64,000 nucleotides of DNA from Chthoniobacterales bacterium. Lineage in GTDB: Bacteria; Verrucomicrobiota; Verrucomicrobiia; Chthoniobacterales; DYNR01. The stretch lies in contig JAOAAX010000004.1 of NCBI GenBank assembly GCA_026418675.1, forward strand, positions 59,306 through 123,305, written 5' to 3'. This document shows, in pieces, positions 11,094 through 19,339 of the stretch (position 1 is its first letter; the number at the start of each line of letters is the position of its first letter). The position numbers and the translations under genes are program-made. Under the pieces are notes generated by a model. The model searched no databases. It was not told the DNA's origin and saw nothing but the letters and a program-made list of their open reading frames with translations.

Positions 11094-11459
11094 ATGATCC
11101 AGGTTCGCTCTTTACTCCAAGTTGCTGATAACACGGGTGCACGTGTCGCTTCGATGATTGGTGTTATTGGCAAGCCAACTCTCTTTGCTAGCGTTGGCGA
11201 CATCATTACCTGTAACATCAAAGAAGCCGCCCACGGCGGAACTGTGAAAAAAGGCGACGTGGTCCGTGCTGTCGTCGTGCGCACAAAACATCCGATTCGC
11301 CGTCCCGACGGTTCCTACCTCCGTTTCGATAACAACGCAATTGTTATAATTGACAAAGACAAAAATCCACGGGGAACTCGAATTTTTGGCCCTGTTGCGC
11401 GTGAGCTTCGCGACTTAAACTTTATGAAAATTATTTCCCTTGCTCCGGAGGTGCTTTAA
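11094..11459 (+). CDS. rplN: 50S ribosomal protein L14
   Basis: [24 protein letters not shown]...[29 protein letters not shown]. Confidence 0.98.
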   Translation: MIQVRSLLQVADNTGARVASMIGVIGKPTLFASVGDIITCNIKEAAHGGTVKKGDVVRAVVVRTKHPIRRPDGSYLRFDNNAIVIIDKDKNPRGTRIFGPVARELRDLNFMKIISLAPEVL

Positions 11460-11474
11460 GCTTAAAATGCGACT

Positions 11475-11750
11475 ATGAATAAACCCAAATTCCATGTTCG
11501 GCGGGGTGACATTGTTCAAGTAATCTCTGGCAATCACCGAGGGGAAAGGGGGAAAGTTCTTCAAGTGATTCCTGAAAAGCAGCAGGTGATTGTGGAAGGG
11601 GTGCACATGATTAAAAAACATTTGCGCAAATCCCAAGAACATCCCAATGGGATTATCGTGCAGCGGGAAGGTCCCATTCACATTTCGAACGTAAAGTTGA
11701 TAGAACGTTCCGATAAACATCATCACGCTCAAAAACAGAACGAAGAATAA
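11475..11750 (+). CDS. rplX: 50S ribosomal protein L24
   Basis: VRRGDIVQVISGNHRGERGKVLQVIPEKQQVIVEGVHMIKKHLRKSQEHPNG. Confidence 0.97.
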   Translation: MNKPKFHVRRGDIVQVISGNHRGERGKVLQVIPEKQQVIVEGVHMIKKHLRKSQEHPNGIIVQREGPIHISNVKLIERSDKHHHAQKQNEE

Positions 11751-11829
11751 CAAAGCAATAACAGACTAACCTCTTGAAGGCAAAGGAAAGTTGGCATGAA
11801 AGAACTTTCCCGCCTTCAACGAAGAAACT

Positions 11830-12552
11830 ATGCAAAAATCCGAACTGCAAATACGCTACAAAGAGCAAATTGTGCCACGTTTGATCGAGAAGCACAATTA
11901 TAAAAATATCCACCAAGTTCCGAAGGTGGAAAAGGTGGTTATCAACACTTCGATTGGTTCGGCTCCCGACCCAAAGGAAGCCCTCGAAATAGCTCGCGAG
12001 GACTTAGCTATGATTTCAGGCCAGCGTCCCATCAGCACCTTGGCTAAGAAAAGCATTTCTAATTTCAAACTTCGGAAGGGACAAGCTATTGGAGCTAAAG
12101 TTACACTGCGTGGAAGGAGGATGTATGAATTTTTAGAGAGGTTTATCTATACTGCCCTGCCACGCATTCGGGATTTCCGCGGAGTCCCTACCAAATCATT
12201 TGATGGGCGAGGTAATTACACGCTCGGGATTAAAGACCAGGCGATTTTCCCTGAGATTGACCTTGATCGAGTCAAGCGAACAATCGGTTTCGACATTACA
12301 ATTGTAACGACAGCCAGATCGGACGCAGAAGCCAAGAGTCTTTTGGAAGAAATGGGAATGCCGTTTGCAGATCGTGTTGCTGCCCTTCGTAAACAGCACC
12401 AAACCCACCAAAATCAAGAAGAGCAACAAAATCATCAAGATCAACCAGAGTCTTCCTCAGCTCCTACTCAGGAGCAGATTTCAAATCTTTCTTCCGCTTC
12501 CCCTGCTCCTCCCGATTCGCAACCCAAGCAAAAAAAATCAAAACGTAAATAG
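11830..12552 (+). CDS. rplE: 50S ribosomal protein L5 with Gln/Ser/Pro-rich C-terminal extension
   Basis: [14 protein letters not shown]...[43 protein letters not shown]...; tail [24 protein letters not shown]...[10 protein letters not shown]. Confidence 0.96.
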   Translation: MQKSELQIRYKEQIVPRLIEKHNYKNIHQVPKVEKVVINTSIGSAPDPKEALEIAREDLAMISGQRPISTLAKKSISNFKLRKGQAIGAKVTLRGRRMYEFLERFIYTALPRIRDFRGVPTKSFDGRGNYTLGIKDQAIFPEIDLDRVKRTIGFDITIVTTARSDAEAKSLLEEMGMPFADRVAALRKQHQTHQNQEEQQNHQDQPESSSAPTQEQISNLSSASPAPPDSQPKQKKSKRK

Positions 12553-12561
12553 GAATCCCGT

Positions 12562-12960
12562 ATGAGTGCTCTTGCCGATCCGATCGCTGACTTCTTAACT
12601 CGTCTCCGTAACGCAGGTGCTGCTAGAAAAGAGGAATTCAGTGTTCCGTTCTCAAAAATGAAGCGCGAAATTGCTCGCATTCTTAAAGCTGAAGGGTATA
12701 TCGAAGATTTCTCTATTCAGACCGACGGGCCACGCCTCTCCCTCAAAATTCGGCTTAAGTATGTCAATAAAGTTCCCGCGTTTGCTGGCGTGCGTAGAAT
12801 AAGTAAACCAGGTCTCCGACAATATGTAGGTGCACGGGATATTCCCCGTGTTCTCGGAGGTTTGGGTATAGCAATTCTCTCAACCCCAAAAGGGATACTC
12901 ACAGGCCATGAAGCTCGTCGCAGAAATGTTGGTGGGGAACTTTTGGCTTATGTCTGGTAA
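12562..12960 (+). CDS. rpsH: 30S ribosomal protein S8
   Basis: DPIADFLTRLRNAGAARKEEFSVPFSKMKREIARILKAEGYI. Confidence 0.98.
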   Translation: MSALADPIADFLTRLRNAGAARKEEFSVPFSKMKREIARILKAEGYIEDFSIQTDGPRLSLKIRLKYVNKVPAFAGVRRISKPGLRQYVGARDIPRVLGGLGIAILSTPKGILTGHEARRRNVGGELLAYVW

Positions 12961-13025
12961 AAATTTTCTAAATAATCACTTGCAAAAAAATAAATTTAAG
13001 AAAAATTAGAAAGAATTTTTGGCTT

Positions 13026-13565
13026 ATGTCACGTTTAGGAAAACGCCCAATTCCAATACCTGACAAGGTTAAGGTAACTTCTTCCGCGGAGGGACATGTG
13101 ACTGTCGAGGGGCCAAAAGGCAAACTTGAGTGGGATTTGCCGCCCGGGATCTCTCTTGCGTTAGAGAAAGACTCTGTATGTGTTACTCGGTCTAATGATT
13201 CTCGCCAATCAAAAGCATTTCACGGGCTTTCACGCGCTCTCCTTGCAAATATGATTGTTGGCGTTTCTAACGGGTATCGGAAAGAGTTGGAGATTCATGG
13301 AGTGGGCTTCCGTGCTGCGGTCCAGGGTAAAACGCTCAATTTGAGTCTCGGGAAATCCCATCCCATTCTCTACCCAATCCCCGAAAATGTTAAGATTTCT
13401 ATAGCCGAAAACACAAAAATCACGGTTGAAGGGATAGATAAACAAGTTGTTGGTCAGGTAGCAGCGAATATTCGGAATTTCTATCCACCTGAGCCATATA
13501 AAGGCAAGGGTATTCGCTACGTAGGGGAGCAAATCCGCCGTAAATCTGGCAAAACTGTCCAATAA
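13026..13565 (+). CDS. rplF: 50S ribosomal protein L6
   Basis: MSRLGKRPIPIPDKVKV...PPEPYKGKGIRYVGEQIRRKSGKT. Confidence 0.98.
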   Translation: MSRLGKRPIPIPDKVKVTSSAEGHVTVEGPKGKLEWDLPPGISLALEKDSVCVTRSNDSRQSKAFHGLSRALLANMIVGVSNGYRKELEIHGVGFRAAVQGKTLNLSLGKSHPILYPIPENVKISIAENTKITVEGIDKQVVGQVAANIRNFYPPEPYKGKGIRYVGEQIRRKSGKTVQ

Positions 13566-13568
13566 GCC

Positions 13569-13928
13569 ATGAGCACACGAATTGAAAAAATCCAAATTCG
13601 CCATCGTCGTATCCGCAAGAAAGTTCAAGGCACAGCTGAGCGGCCTCGCTTAAGTGTCCATTTTTCCGGACGCAATATCTCTGTCCAAGTTATCGATGAC
13701 CTTGCAGGTCATACACTTGCTGCGGCTAGCACCCTAGAGCCTGAGTTCCGTTCGTTTCCTAAACGGGGAGCAAATATTCCAACGGCAGAGCGGATCGGTA
13801 AGATAATAGCGGACCGCTCCCTCGCAAAAAATATCCGCAAGGTCGTCTTTGACCGTGGCGGCTTTCTCTATCATGGTAAAGTAAAAGCTTTGGCAGATGC
13901 AGCCCGAGCTGCTGGCCTGGAATTTTAA
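13569..13928 (+). CDS. rplR: 50S ribosomal protein L18
   Basis: [34 protein letters not shown]...[28 protein letters not shown]. Confidence 0.98.
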   Translation: MSTRIEKIQIRHRRIRKKVQGTAERPRLSVHFSGRNISVQVIDDLAGHTLAAASTLEPEFRSFPKRGANIPTAERIGKIIADRSLAKNIRKVVFDRGGFLYHGKVKALADAARAAGLEF

Positions 13929-13945
13929 AATTATTTCGAAAGATT

Positions 13946-14569
13946 ATGAGCAATCCTATCGAACGAATCGCTGCTCGGAACAATCGCACAACATCGCGAG
14001 AGCGCAACCGCGAAAATCCACAGGTTCCAAATCAGGTAGTTACAACGGAATCTCCCCAATTTCATGACAAAGTGGTCTATATCAATCGCTGTGCGAAGGT
14101 TGTAAAAGGAGGACGCCGTTTCAGCTTTTCTGCTCTCATAGTTTCAGGAGACCAAAAAGGTCGAGTTGGAATAGGTTTTGGGAAGGCGAATGAAGTAAGC
14201 GATGCAATTCGTAAAGCCACTGACGCAGCACATAAGAGAATGGTTGAAATCAAGATTGCAAACAATACCATCCCGCATGAGGTGATTGGAAACTTTGGTG
14301 GTGGTTGTGTTTTGCTTAAGCCTGCAAGCCCTGGAACAGGTGTTATTGCTGGGGGCGGTGTTCGTGCTGTTGTCGAAGCCGCAGGTATTCGGGATGTCCT
14401 CGCGAAGTCCCTCGGTTCAAAAAATCCTGCAAATGTTGTCAAAGCGACCCTCGACGCATTGCTCAAACTTCGCCATCGTAACGAGATATTTCAAATTCGC
14501 GGTAAAAAGATTCGTTCCAAATCGCCAAATGAATCCTCCAACCCAGCCACAAATAAACAATCGGAGTAA
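13946..14569 (+). CDS. rpsE: 30S ribosomal protein S5 (N- and C-terminal extensions)
   Basis: [58 protein letters not shown]. Confidence 0.97.
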   Translation: MSNPIERIAARNNRTTSRERNRENPQVPNQVVTTESPQFHDKVVYINRCAKVVKGGRRFSFSALIVSGDQKGRVGIGFGKANEVSDAIRKATDAAHKRMVEIKIANNTIPHEVIGNFGGGCVLLKPASPGTGVIAGGGVRAVVEAAGIRDVLAKSLGSKNPANVVKATLDALLKLRHRNEIFQIRGKKIRSKSPNESSNPATNKQSE

Positions 14570-14619
14570 ACTTAACTTTGGAAGATTAATCCCTCAATTG
14601 ATAAAATTACTGCTAAGTT

Positions 14620-15132
14620 ATGTCAACAACTAAATCGCCGCTGCGCTTACATAATCTTAAACCACGTCCTGGAGCGAAGCATCGAACGAAACGTTTGGGG
14701 TGCGGAGAAAGCTCTGGTCATGGAAAAACATGTGGTCGCGGCCACAAGGGCCAAAAAGCGCGTTCTGGTGGGACAATTCGACCCTCCTTCGAGGGTGGTC
14801 AAATGCCGCTCTTCCGCCGTCTTCCCAAACGTGGTTTTAGCAACTATCGCTTTCAGAAGGAAATTGCGATTGTAAATTTGGACGACTTAGAGCGCTGTTT
14901 TGAAACCGGAGCTACCATCAACGAAGCTGCACTTCGTGAAGCAGGTTTGGTTCGGGGCCAATTTGATGCAATCAAACTCCTTGGACGCGGAAATGTAACC
15001 AAAAAATTTTCTGTTCATGTCCATTTTGCCTCCGGTTCTGCGAAACAAAAACTTGAACAAGCCGGAGGAGAACTAGTTTTAATACCCATACCCCCTCCTC
15101 CAGGGAAACGGAACCAGAAAAAAGAAGGTTAA
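14620..15132 (+). CDS. rplO: 50S ribosomal protein L15
   Basis: LHNLKPRPGAKHRTKRLGCGESSGHGKTCGRGHKGQKARSGG...GFEGGQMPLFRRLPKRGF-like core. Confidence 0.97.
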   Translation: MSTTKSPLRLHNLKPRPGAKHRTKRLGCGESSGHGKTCGRGHKGQKARSGGTIRPSFEGGQMPLFRRLPKRGFSNYRFQKEIAIVNLDDLERCFETGATINEAALREAGLVRGQFDAIKLLGRGNVTKKFSVHVHFASGSAKQKLEQAGGELVLIPIPPPPGKRNQKKEG

Positions 15133-15198
15133 CATTATTAAACTTTGTCTGATAAAATCCGATAATAATTAATATAAAAAAAATTTCCCTCCCGCTGT

Positions 15199-15238
15199 GC
15201 CCGCCTCGATACCCCTCGACGGCGGGCTAGTTTTTTTT
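15199..15238 (+). terminator. Rho-independent terminator after rplO
   Basis: gcccgcctcga...tcgacggcgggc stem followed by an 8-T run. Confidence 0.8.
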
Positions 15239-15330
15239 ACTCTAGTAATTTTGTGTATTTGACTTTTGTAAAAAATTCGTGGCATTTGACATTTATTTCG
15301 ATGGGAGGGGAAACGGAGGTGGGGGAGCAA

Positions 15331-15353
15331 GTAAGTCAATTCGTAAGTAATTC
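15331..15353. repeat. Imperfect tandem repeat GTAAGTCAATTC/GTAAGTAATTC flanked by inverted GGGAGC/GCTCCC
   Basis: Read directly: gggagcaa gtaagtcaattc gtaagtaattc gctccc (flanking hexamers 15323-15328 and 15354-15359). Confidence 0.6.
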
Positions 15354-15367
15354 GCTCCCGACAAGAG

Positions 15368-15443
15368 ATTTCTGAACAAAGGTGAGATCATTTATTGCAT
15401 GGGAAGGTTTTATCCGGATTGGATGTTGAAGTTGTTCAGAAAT
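15368..15443. repeat. 12-bp perfect inverted repeat ATTTCTGAACAA...TTGTTCAGAAAT
   Basis: Arms 15368-15379 and 15432-15443, 52-nt spacer, in the intergenic region upstream of the kinase. Confidence 0.7.
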
Positions 15444-15486
15444 TGTTACGGAATTTTTGCTTGAATAACGGAGGGGTCAGTGCTTT

Positions 15487-16893
15487 TTGACGATTTGTAT
15501 GCAAGCGGAGAAAGATTTACGTTTGGCTCAACGCTATACGATCGAACGCAGTTTAGGATCTGGAGGGCTAGGAGAGGTATTTTTGGCCTACGATACTTGT
15601 CTCGACCGATGGGTAGCTCTAAAGAGATTACGAGCAGATTTGACAGGGACTGTTTCAGCTGCGGAGCAAATGATCCGCGAAGCACGAGCTTTGGCTGCTT
15701 TGCAACATGGAAACGTGGTAACGGTATATGATTGCTTCTTGGAGGATGACCAACCATGGCTTGTGATGGAGTTTGTTCCAGGACAGACGTTAGATAAAAT
15801 TTTGATGGAATCGCCTTTGAGTTATGATGATTTTTTAGATGTTGCTAAGCAGTGTTTGGAGGGGCTTGCTGCTGCTCACGCACGAGGACTCTTGCATCGG
15901 GATTTAAAACCTTCGAACATCATTGTAGCAAAGGATTCGCACGGGCGCAAAGTTGTCAAAATTCTTGATTTTGGGCTCGCGAAACTATGCCCGAGGCCAA
16001 TGGAACAAAGCACGGACCAGTCAGGGGCGCTTTTTGGTTCTATCCACACTATGGCACCGGAGCAATTTGAACAGCACGAATTAGACGCCCGCACAGACCT
16101 CTATGCGTTGGGGTGTGTGCTCTACGAGTGTCTAGCAGGTCGTCCGCCCTTTGATGGTCAGTCGCCGGCGGAGGTAATGGCAGCGCATTTGCAACACAAT
16201 TACCAGCCACTTGCTCAATTGAGACCCGATATACCCCAGCCAATTTGCACATGGGTGGAGCGTTTGTTTGCTCGCTTACCAAGTGAGCGTCCAGCAAATA
16301 GTCGGCAAGCTTTGGGAATTCTGCAGGCGATTATGCGAAGTTCCACTTCAGCAGTTTATCCGTCCAAGGGACAGAAAAACGGAATTGGGAAGAGTGTTTG
16401 GCACATTGGAGCAGTAGGTGTGGGTTTGCTGGTTATTGCAGCAATCGGATTGGGCTACGCTTTCCTTCAACGTCCAAATGTTGAAGGATCAAAAAAAAGC
16501 CAATTATTTGATCAGAAGGGAAGTAGCGAGGTGTTTTCAGGAAAAAGTGTCCCAAATGCTTCGGAAGTTGACTTGGAAACTTCAAAATTTATGCCTAACG
16601 AGACAAAGAGATTGCTGGAAATGGTCGGGAGACGTGTGGTGGTTGAAGGGAAAATCGTCAACATTGGCCAAAGTAGATCGGGAAATGTGCTTTACGCAAA
16701 CTTTGATGGTAACCAAAGAGGAGATTTGGCTTTGGTCCTCTTTACTACTGCCGAGGAGAAAGAAAAAGAATTAGAAAAATTGGGGAATCTTGTTGGGAAA
16801 ATAGTGCGTGTAGAGGGGATAGTGGAAACATTTCGAGGTGCACCGCAAATTCGTCTCTCTCCACCTACGAATCTGCGGGTTGTCTCAAATTAG
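15487..16893 (+). CDS. Membrane-anchored Ser/Thr protein kinase (PknB/Hanks type) with C-terminal OB-fold-like extracytoplasmic domain
   Basis: Gly loop GSGGLGEVF, HRDLKPSN, DFG; one TM (GAVGVGLLVIAAIGLGYAF); C-term RRVVVEGKIVNIGQSRSGNVLYANFDG...GKIVRVEGIVETFRGAPQIRLSPPTNLRV. Confidence 0.9.
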   Translation: MTICMQAEKDLRLAQRYTIERSLGSGGLGEVFLAYDTCLDRWVALKRLRADLTGTVSAAEQMIREARALAALQHGNVVTVYDCFLEDDQPWLVMEFVPGQTLDKILMESPLSYDDFLDVAKQCLEGLAAAHARGLLHRDLKPSNIIVAKDSHGRKVVKILDFGLAKLCPRPMEQSTDQSGALFGSIHTMAPEQFEQHELDARTDLYALGCVLYECLAGRPPFDGQSPAEVMAAHLQHNYQPLAQLRPDIPQPICTWVERLFARLPSERPANSRQALGILQAIMRSSTSAVYPSKGQKNGIGKSVWHIGAVGVGLLVIAAIGLGYAFLQRPNVEGSKKSQLFDQKGSSEVFSGKSVPNASEVDLETSKFMPNETKRLLEMVGRRVVVEGKIVNIGQSRSGNVLYANFDGNQRGDLALVLFTTAEEKEKELEKLGNLVGKIVRVEGIVETFRGAPQIRLSPPTNLRVVSN

Positions 16894-17088
16894 AGTTTGG
16901 CTTAAAGGTGATTTGTAATAATCCAAGGAGCTTGAGTCTCTTTTTATACTACCTTGGACAAAGTTCACCTAAAATTAATTCCGATTGTTCTGCTGAGACT
17001 CATTCAGTCTAATAAGAAAGAAGGTGTTGTTTCCTTTAGCTCGAAATCGAGGATTGACGGAGATTGGTTTTTAAGTATTCTTTTCGAC

Positions 17089-17667
17089 ATGGACGAATCG
17101 CTTAATTTCGAGAAAGTTTGGATGCTGATGCAGCAGACCTTCCTGGAGACTCGACAAATGTTCCAGGAAACGGACAAAAAATTCCAGGAGACCGGGAAGC
17201 AGATCCAGGAATTGAAGCAGACGGTGGAGGGTTTGTCGAAGCGATTTGGGGACTTAGGCAATCGGCTTGGGGAGTTTGTCGAGGAGATGGTTAAGCCGGC
17301 GTTAATAAAACTTTTTCAAGAACGGGGACTTGAAGTGCACGAAGTTTGTGAGCGGGTGCGAGCAAAGCGTAAGGGAGAAGGGGTTGAAGTGGACATGATT
17401 GTTATTAACGAAAAGGAAGCGGTTGCTGTTGAATGTAAAAGTCGTGTTACGGTGGAGGATGTGAAACAGCACATGGAAGGAATGGTAAAAGTGAGACGTC
17501 TGGTTTCCTTGGTTTCTGACCGGGTTTTGTATGGTGCTATTGCAGGGATGGTTGTTGATGAAGATGCACGCACGCTTGCAGATAATGAAGGATTATATGT
17601 TCTCATGCAGAGCGGTGACTTTGTTAAGATTGTCAACACTCCCAATTTTTCTCCAAGAAGTTTTTAG
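17089..17667 (+). CDS. DUF3782-like protein: coiled coil plus PD-(D/E)XK nuclease-like domain
   Basis: Heptad FxETxxx repeats then VEVDMIVINEKEAVAVECKSRVTVEDVKQHMEG (D...ExK motif). Start set to the internal ATG. Confidence 0.75.
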   Translation: MDESLNFEKVWMLMQQTFLETRQMFQETDKKFQETGKQIQELKQTVEGLSKRFGDLGNRLGEFVEEMVKPALIKLFQERGLEVHEVCERVRAKRKGEGVEVDMIVINEKEAVAVECKSRVTVEDVKQHMEGMVKVRRLVSLVSDRVLYGAIAGMVVDEDARTLADNEGLYVLMQSGDFVKIVNTPNFSPRSF

Positions 17668-17712
17668 GTTGTATAGATTTGCGAATTTTATTGAGATTGT
17701 AATACGAGATGG

Positions 17713-18504
17713 TTAGAGATTAAGTGCATGGGAGTGGAGGCGAATGGCGGCTTCAAGTATCGCTGAAATTGCGGCTGTATGGGCAGAAATTTGGAGGTTT
17801 AAGCTGAATTTTGCAGAAGTTTCGAAGACGATTTCAAAAGGCTTAGGAAATTGGGATGGTGAGGCAGTAAGGATACCATTAAAACATTGTTCGATAATTG
17901 CGTTAGTTGCCTTCCAACCGTCAATCAAAGGGGATTGGGAACGGGGAATGAAAGCGGATGCGGATTGGAGGGCGGGCTCGAGAAGGTGACGGGTAAGAAG
18001 GTCGCCGCCGACGTAACCGTAAATCCCGTCTGCTGTATCGTCGGAGTGGAGTGCGAGTATTCCGTCGAAATGGTAGCTTTTAAGTTCGTTTTCCAGGGAA
18101 CGAACCTCTGGTTGCTGTGAATTTGTCCAGAAGATACGGTTCAAGTCGAGACCGTTTGGGAGGGTGCGTTGGGAAAGAGAGAGTCCGGCGGGATTGCAGA
18201 TGGGATAGATGAGGAGTCTGCAATTTTGAGCGAGGGTTGGGTTGAAAATTAATTTTTGTATAAAATCTAAACAAGCGTAGGGACCCGCTGGCTCGTCACC
18301 ATGAATTCCAGCGAAGATACCAATTGTGAGCCAGGGGTCTTGATGAGGTGTAAAGGTGAATTTATGGAGGGGGAACTGTTGAGCTTGGTAGTAGAAGGTT
18401 GTTAGTTGATAGTAAGTTAAGTGAGGGTGAGAAGAAATGGAAACAATAAGTTCTTGGATTTGAGTTTCGAGGATCTTGTAGTGCGAAGATGGGGAAAGTT
18501 GCAA
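17713..18504 (-). CDS. M14-family zinc carboxypeptidase / succinylglutamate desuccinylase-aspartoacylase-like protein
   Basis: GIFAGIHGDEPAGPYA (HxxE), NGLDLNR, LALHSDDTADG, FEIVFET. Confidence 0.8.
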   Translation of the reverse strand: MQLSPSSHYKILETQIQELIVSISSHPHLTYYQLTTFYYQAQQFPLHKFTFTPHQDPWLTIGIFAGIHGDEPAGPYACLDFIQKLIFNPTLAQNCRLLIYPICNPAGLSLSQRTLPNGLDLNRIFWTNSQQPEVRSLENELKSYHFDGILALHSDDTADGIYGYVGGDLLTRHLLEPALQSASAFIPRSQSPLIDGWKATNAIIEQCFNGILTASPSQFPKPFEIVFETSAKFSLNLQISAHTAAISAILEAAIRLHSHALNL

Positions 18505-18518
18505 AGGTAGGGGAGTAG

Positions 18519-19334
18519 CTACGAGGATTGTTGTTCGGCGATTTGGAAGTTTTCTCTGAAAGTATGGAGGAGAGAGAGGATAAGGCCAATACCTTCCTCG
18601 GCTTGTTGTTCTGCAAGCAGTTGGCCAGGGAGGAGGAGGAGGATTTCTGAAGGTTGAGCGGAAGTTTGAGGGATTGGGGTGAGGCGACCATCATTGGGAG
18701 TGTTGAAATCTTCGATTTTCCATTCGAAGCCGGGACTGGTAGTTTGGTATTTTTGGAGTGCGTTAAGAAGGATTCGGTGGTGGTTGGGAGATGCTGGCCA
18801 TACTAATGCGGAAAATTCTTCGGCCTTGGTATCTTCTTCGAGGCGGAAGACAATGTCGTAGGTATTGCGAAGAAGTTCTTTCTCGATGACTTGGATATGC
18901 CGGAGGAGAGAGTTGTGCCAAAGAGAGAGTTCATTTTGGCGTTGTTCAGGGGTTAGAACGACCATTGCTTCGCGGGCATCTAAATTTACGATTGGGTAAA
19001 CCGTTGCTTCGATGCCGTCCACGAGTTGAAATTTTTCTTCGAGTGCGGCAACCAAACGGAAAAGAGTATAGGAGGCGCTTTCTTCATTGCCAAACCAACC
19101 TGCGGTTAAGAGTGCGCGCATGGAACGAGTAGGGCCTGGCTTGCCAAGGACATGGTAGTAAGGGATAAGATCCTCCCCTCGATTCCATCCAGTGTGCGGA
19201 GCAGCATATCCAACGACCAAGTGTTCAGATTCTTCGCTGAGGTCGAGGAGAGGTTGCATGAGGTGGCGGTGGTCTGCGCGAGCTGATTGGAAGATGCGTC
19301 GGAGTTGTTCAGCAGCAAGAGAAGCGTCGCTCAT
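18519..19334 (-). CDS. Divergent M14-like protein lacking the Zn-ligand His positions (paralogue of the downstream gene)
   Basis: LTAGWFGNEESASYTLF aligns with IFAGIHGDEPAGPYACL; YPIVNLDAR with YPICNPAGL; YDIVFRLEEDTKAEEFSALV with FDGILALHSDDTADGIYGYV. Confidence 0.6.
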   Translation of the reverse strand: MSDASLAAEQLRRIFQSARADHRHLMQPLLDLSEESEHLVVGYAAPHTGWNRGEDLIPYYHVLGKPGPTRSMRALLTAGWFGNEESASYTLFRLVAALEEKFQLVDGIEATVYPIVNLDAREAMVVLTPEQRQNELSLWHNSLLRHIQVIEKELLRNTYDIVFRLEEDTKAEEFSALVWPASPNHHRILLNALQKYQTTSPGFEWKIEDFNTPNDGRLTPIPQTSAQPSEILLLLPGQLLAEQQAEEGIGLILSLLHTFRENFQIAEQQSS

Positions 19335-19339
19335 GGGTG

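Noticed and set aside
15409-15425. TTATCCGGA as a DnaA box
   Set aside because: Differs from the consensus TTATCCACA in the last three positions and is a single occurrence; not enough for an origin call on its own.
17143-17220. 21-nt repeats considered as a minisatellite or CRISPR-like array
   Set aside because: Too few, imperfect and in-frame; explained by heptad coiled-coil coding.
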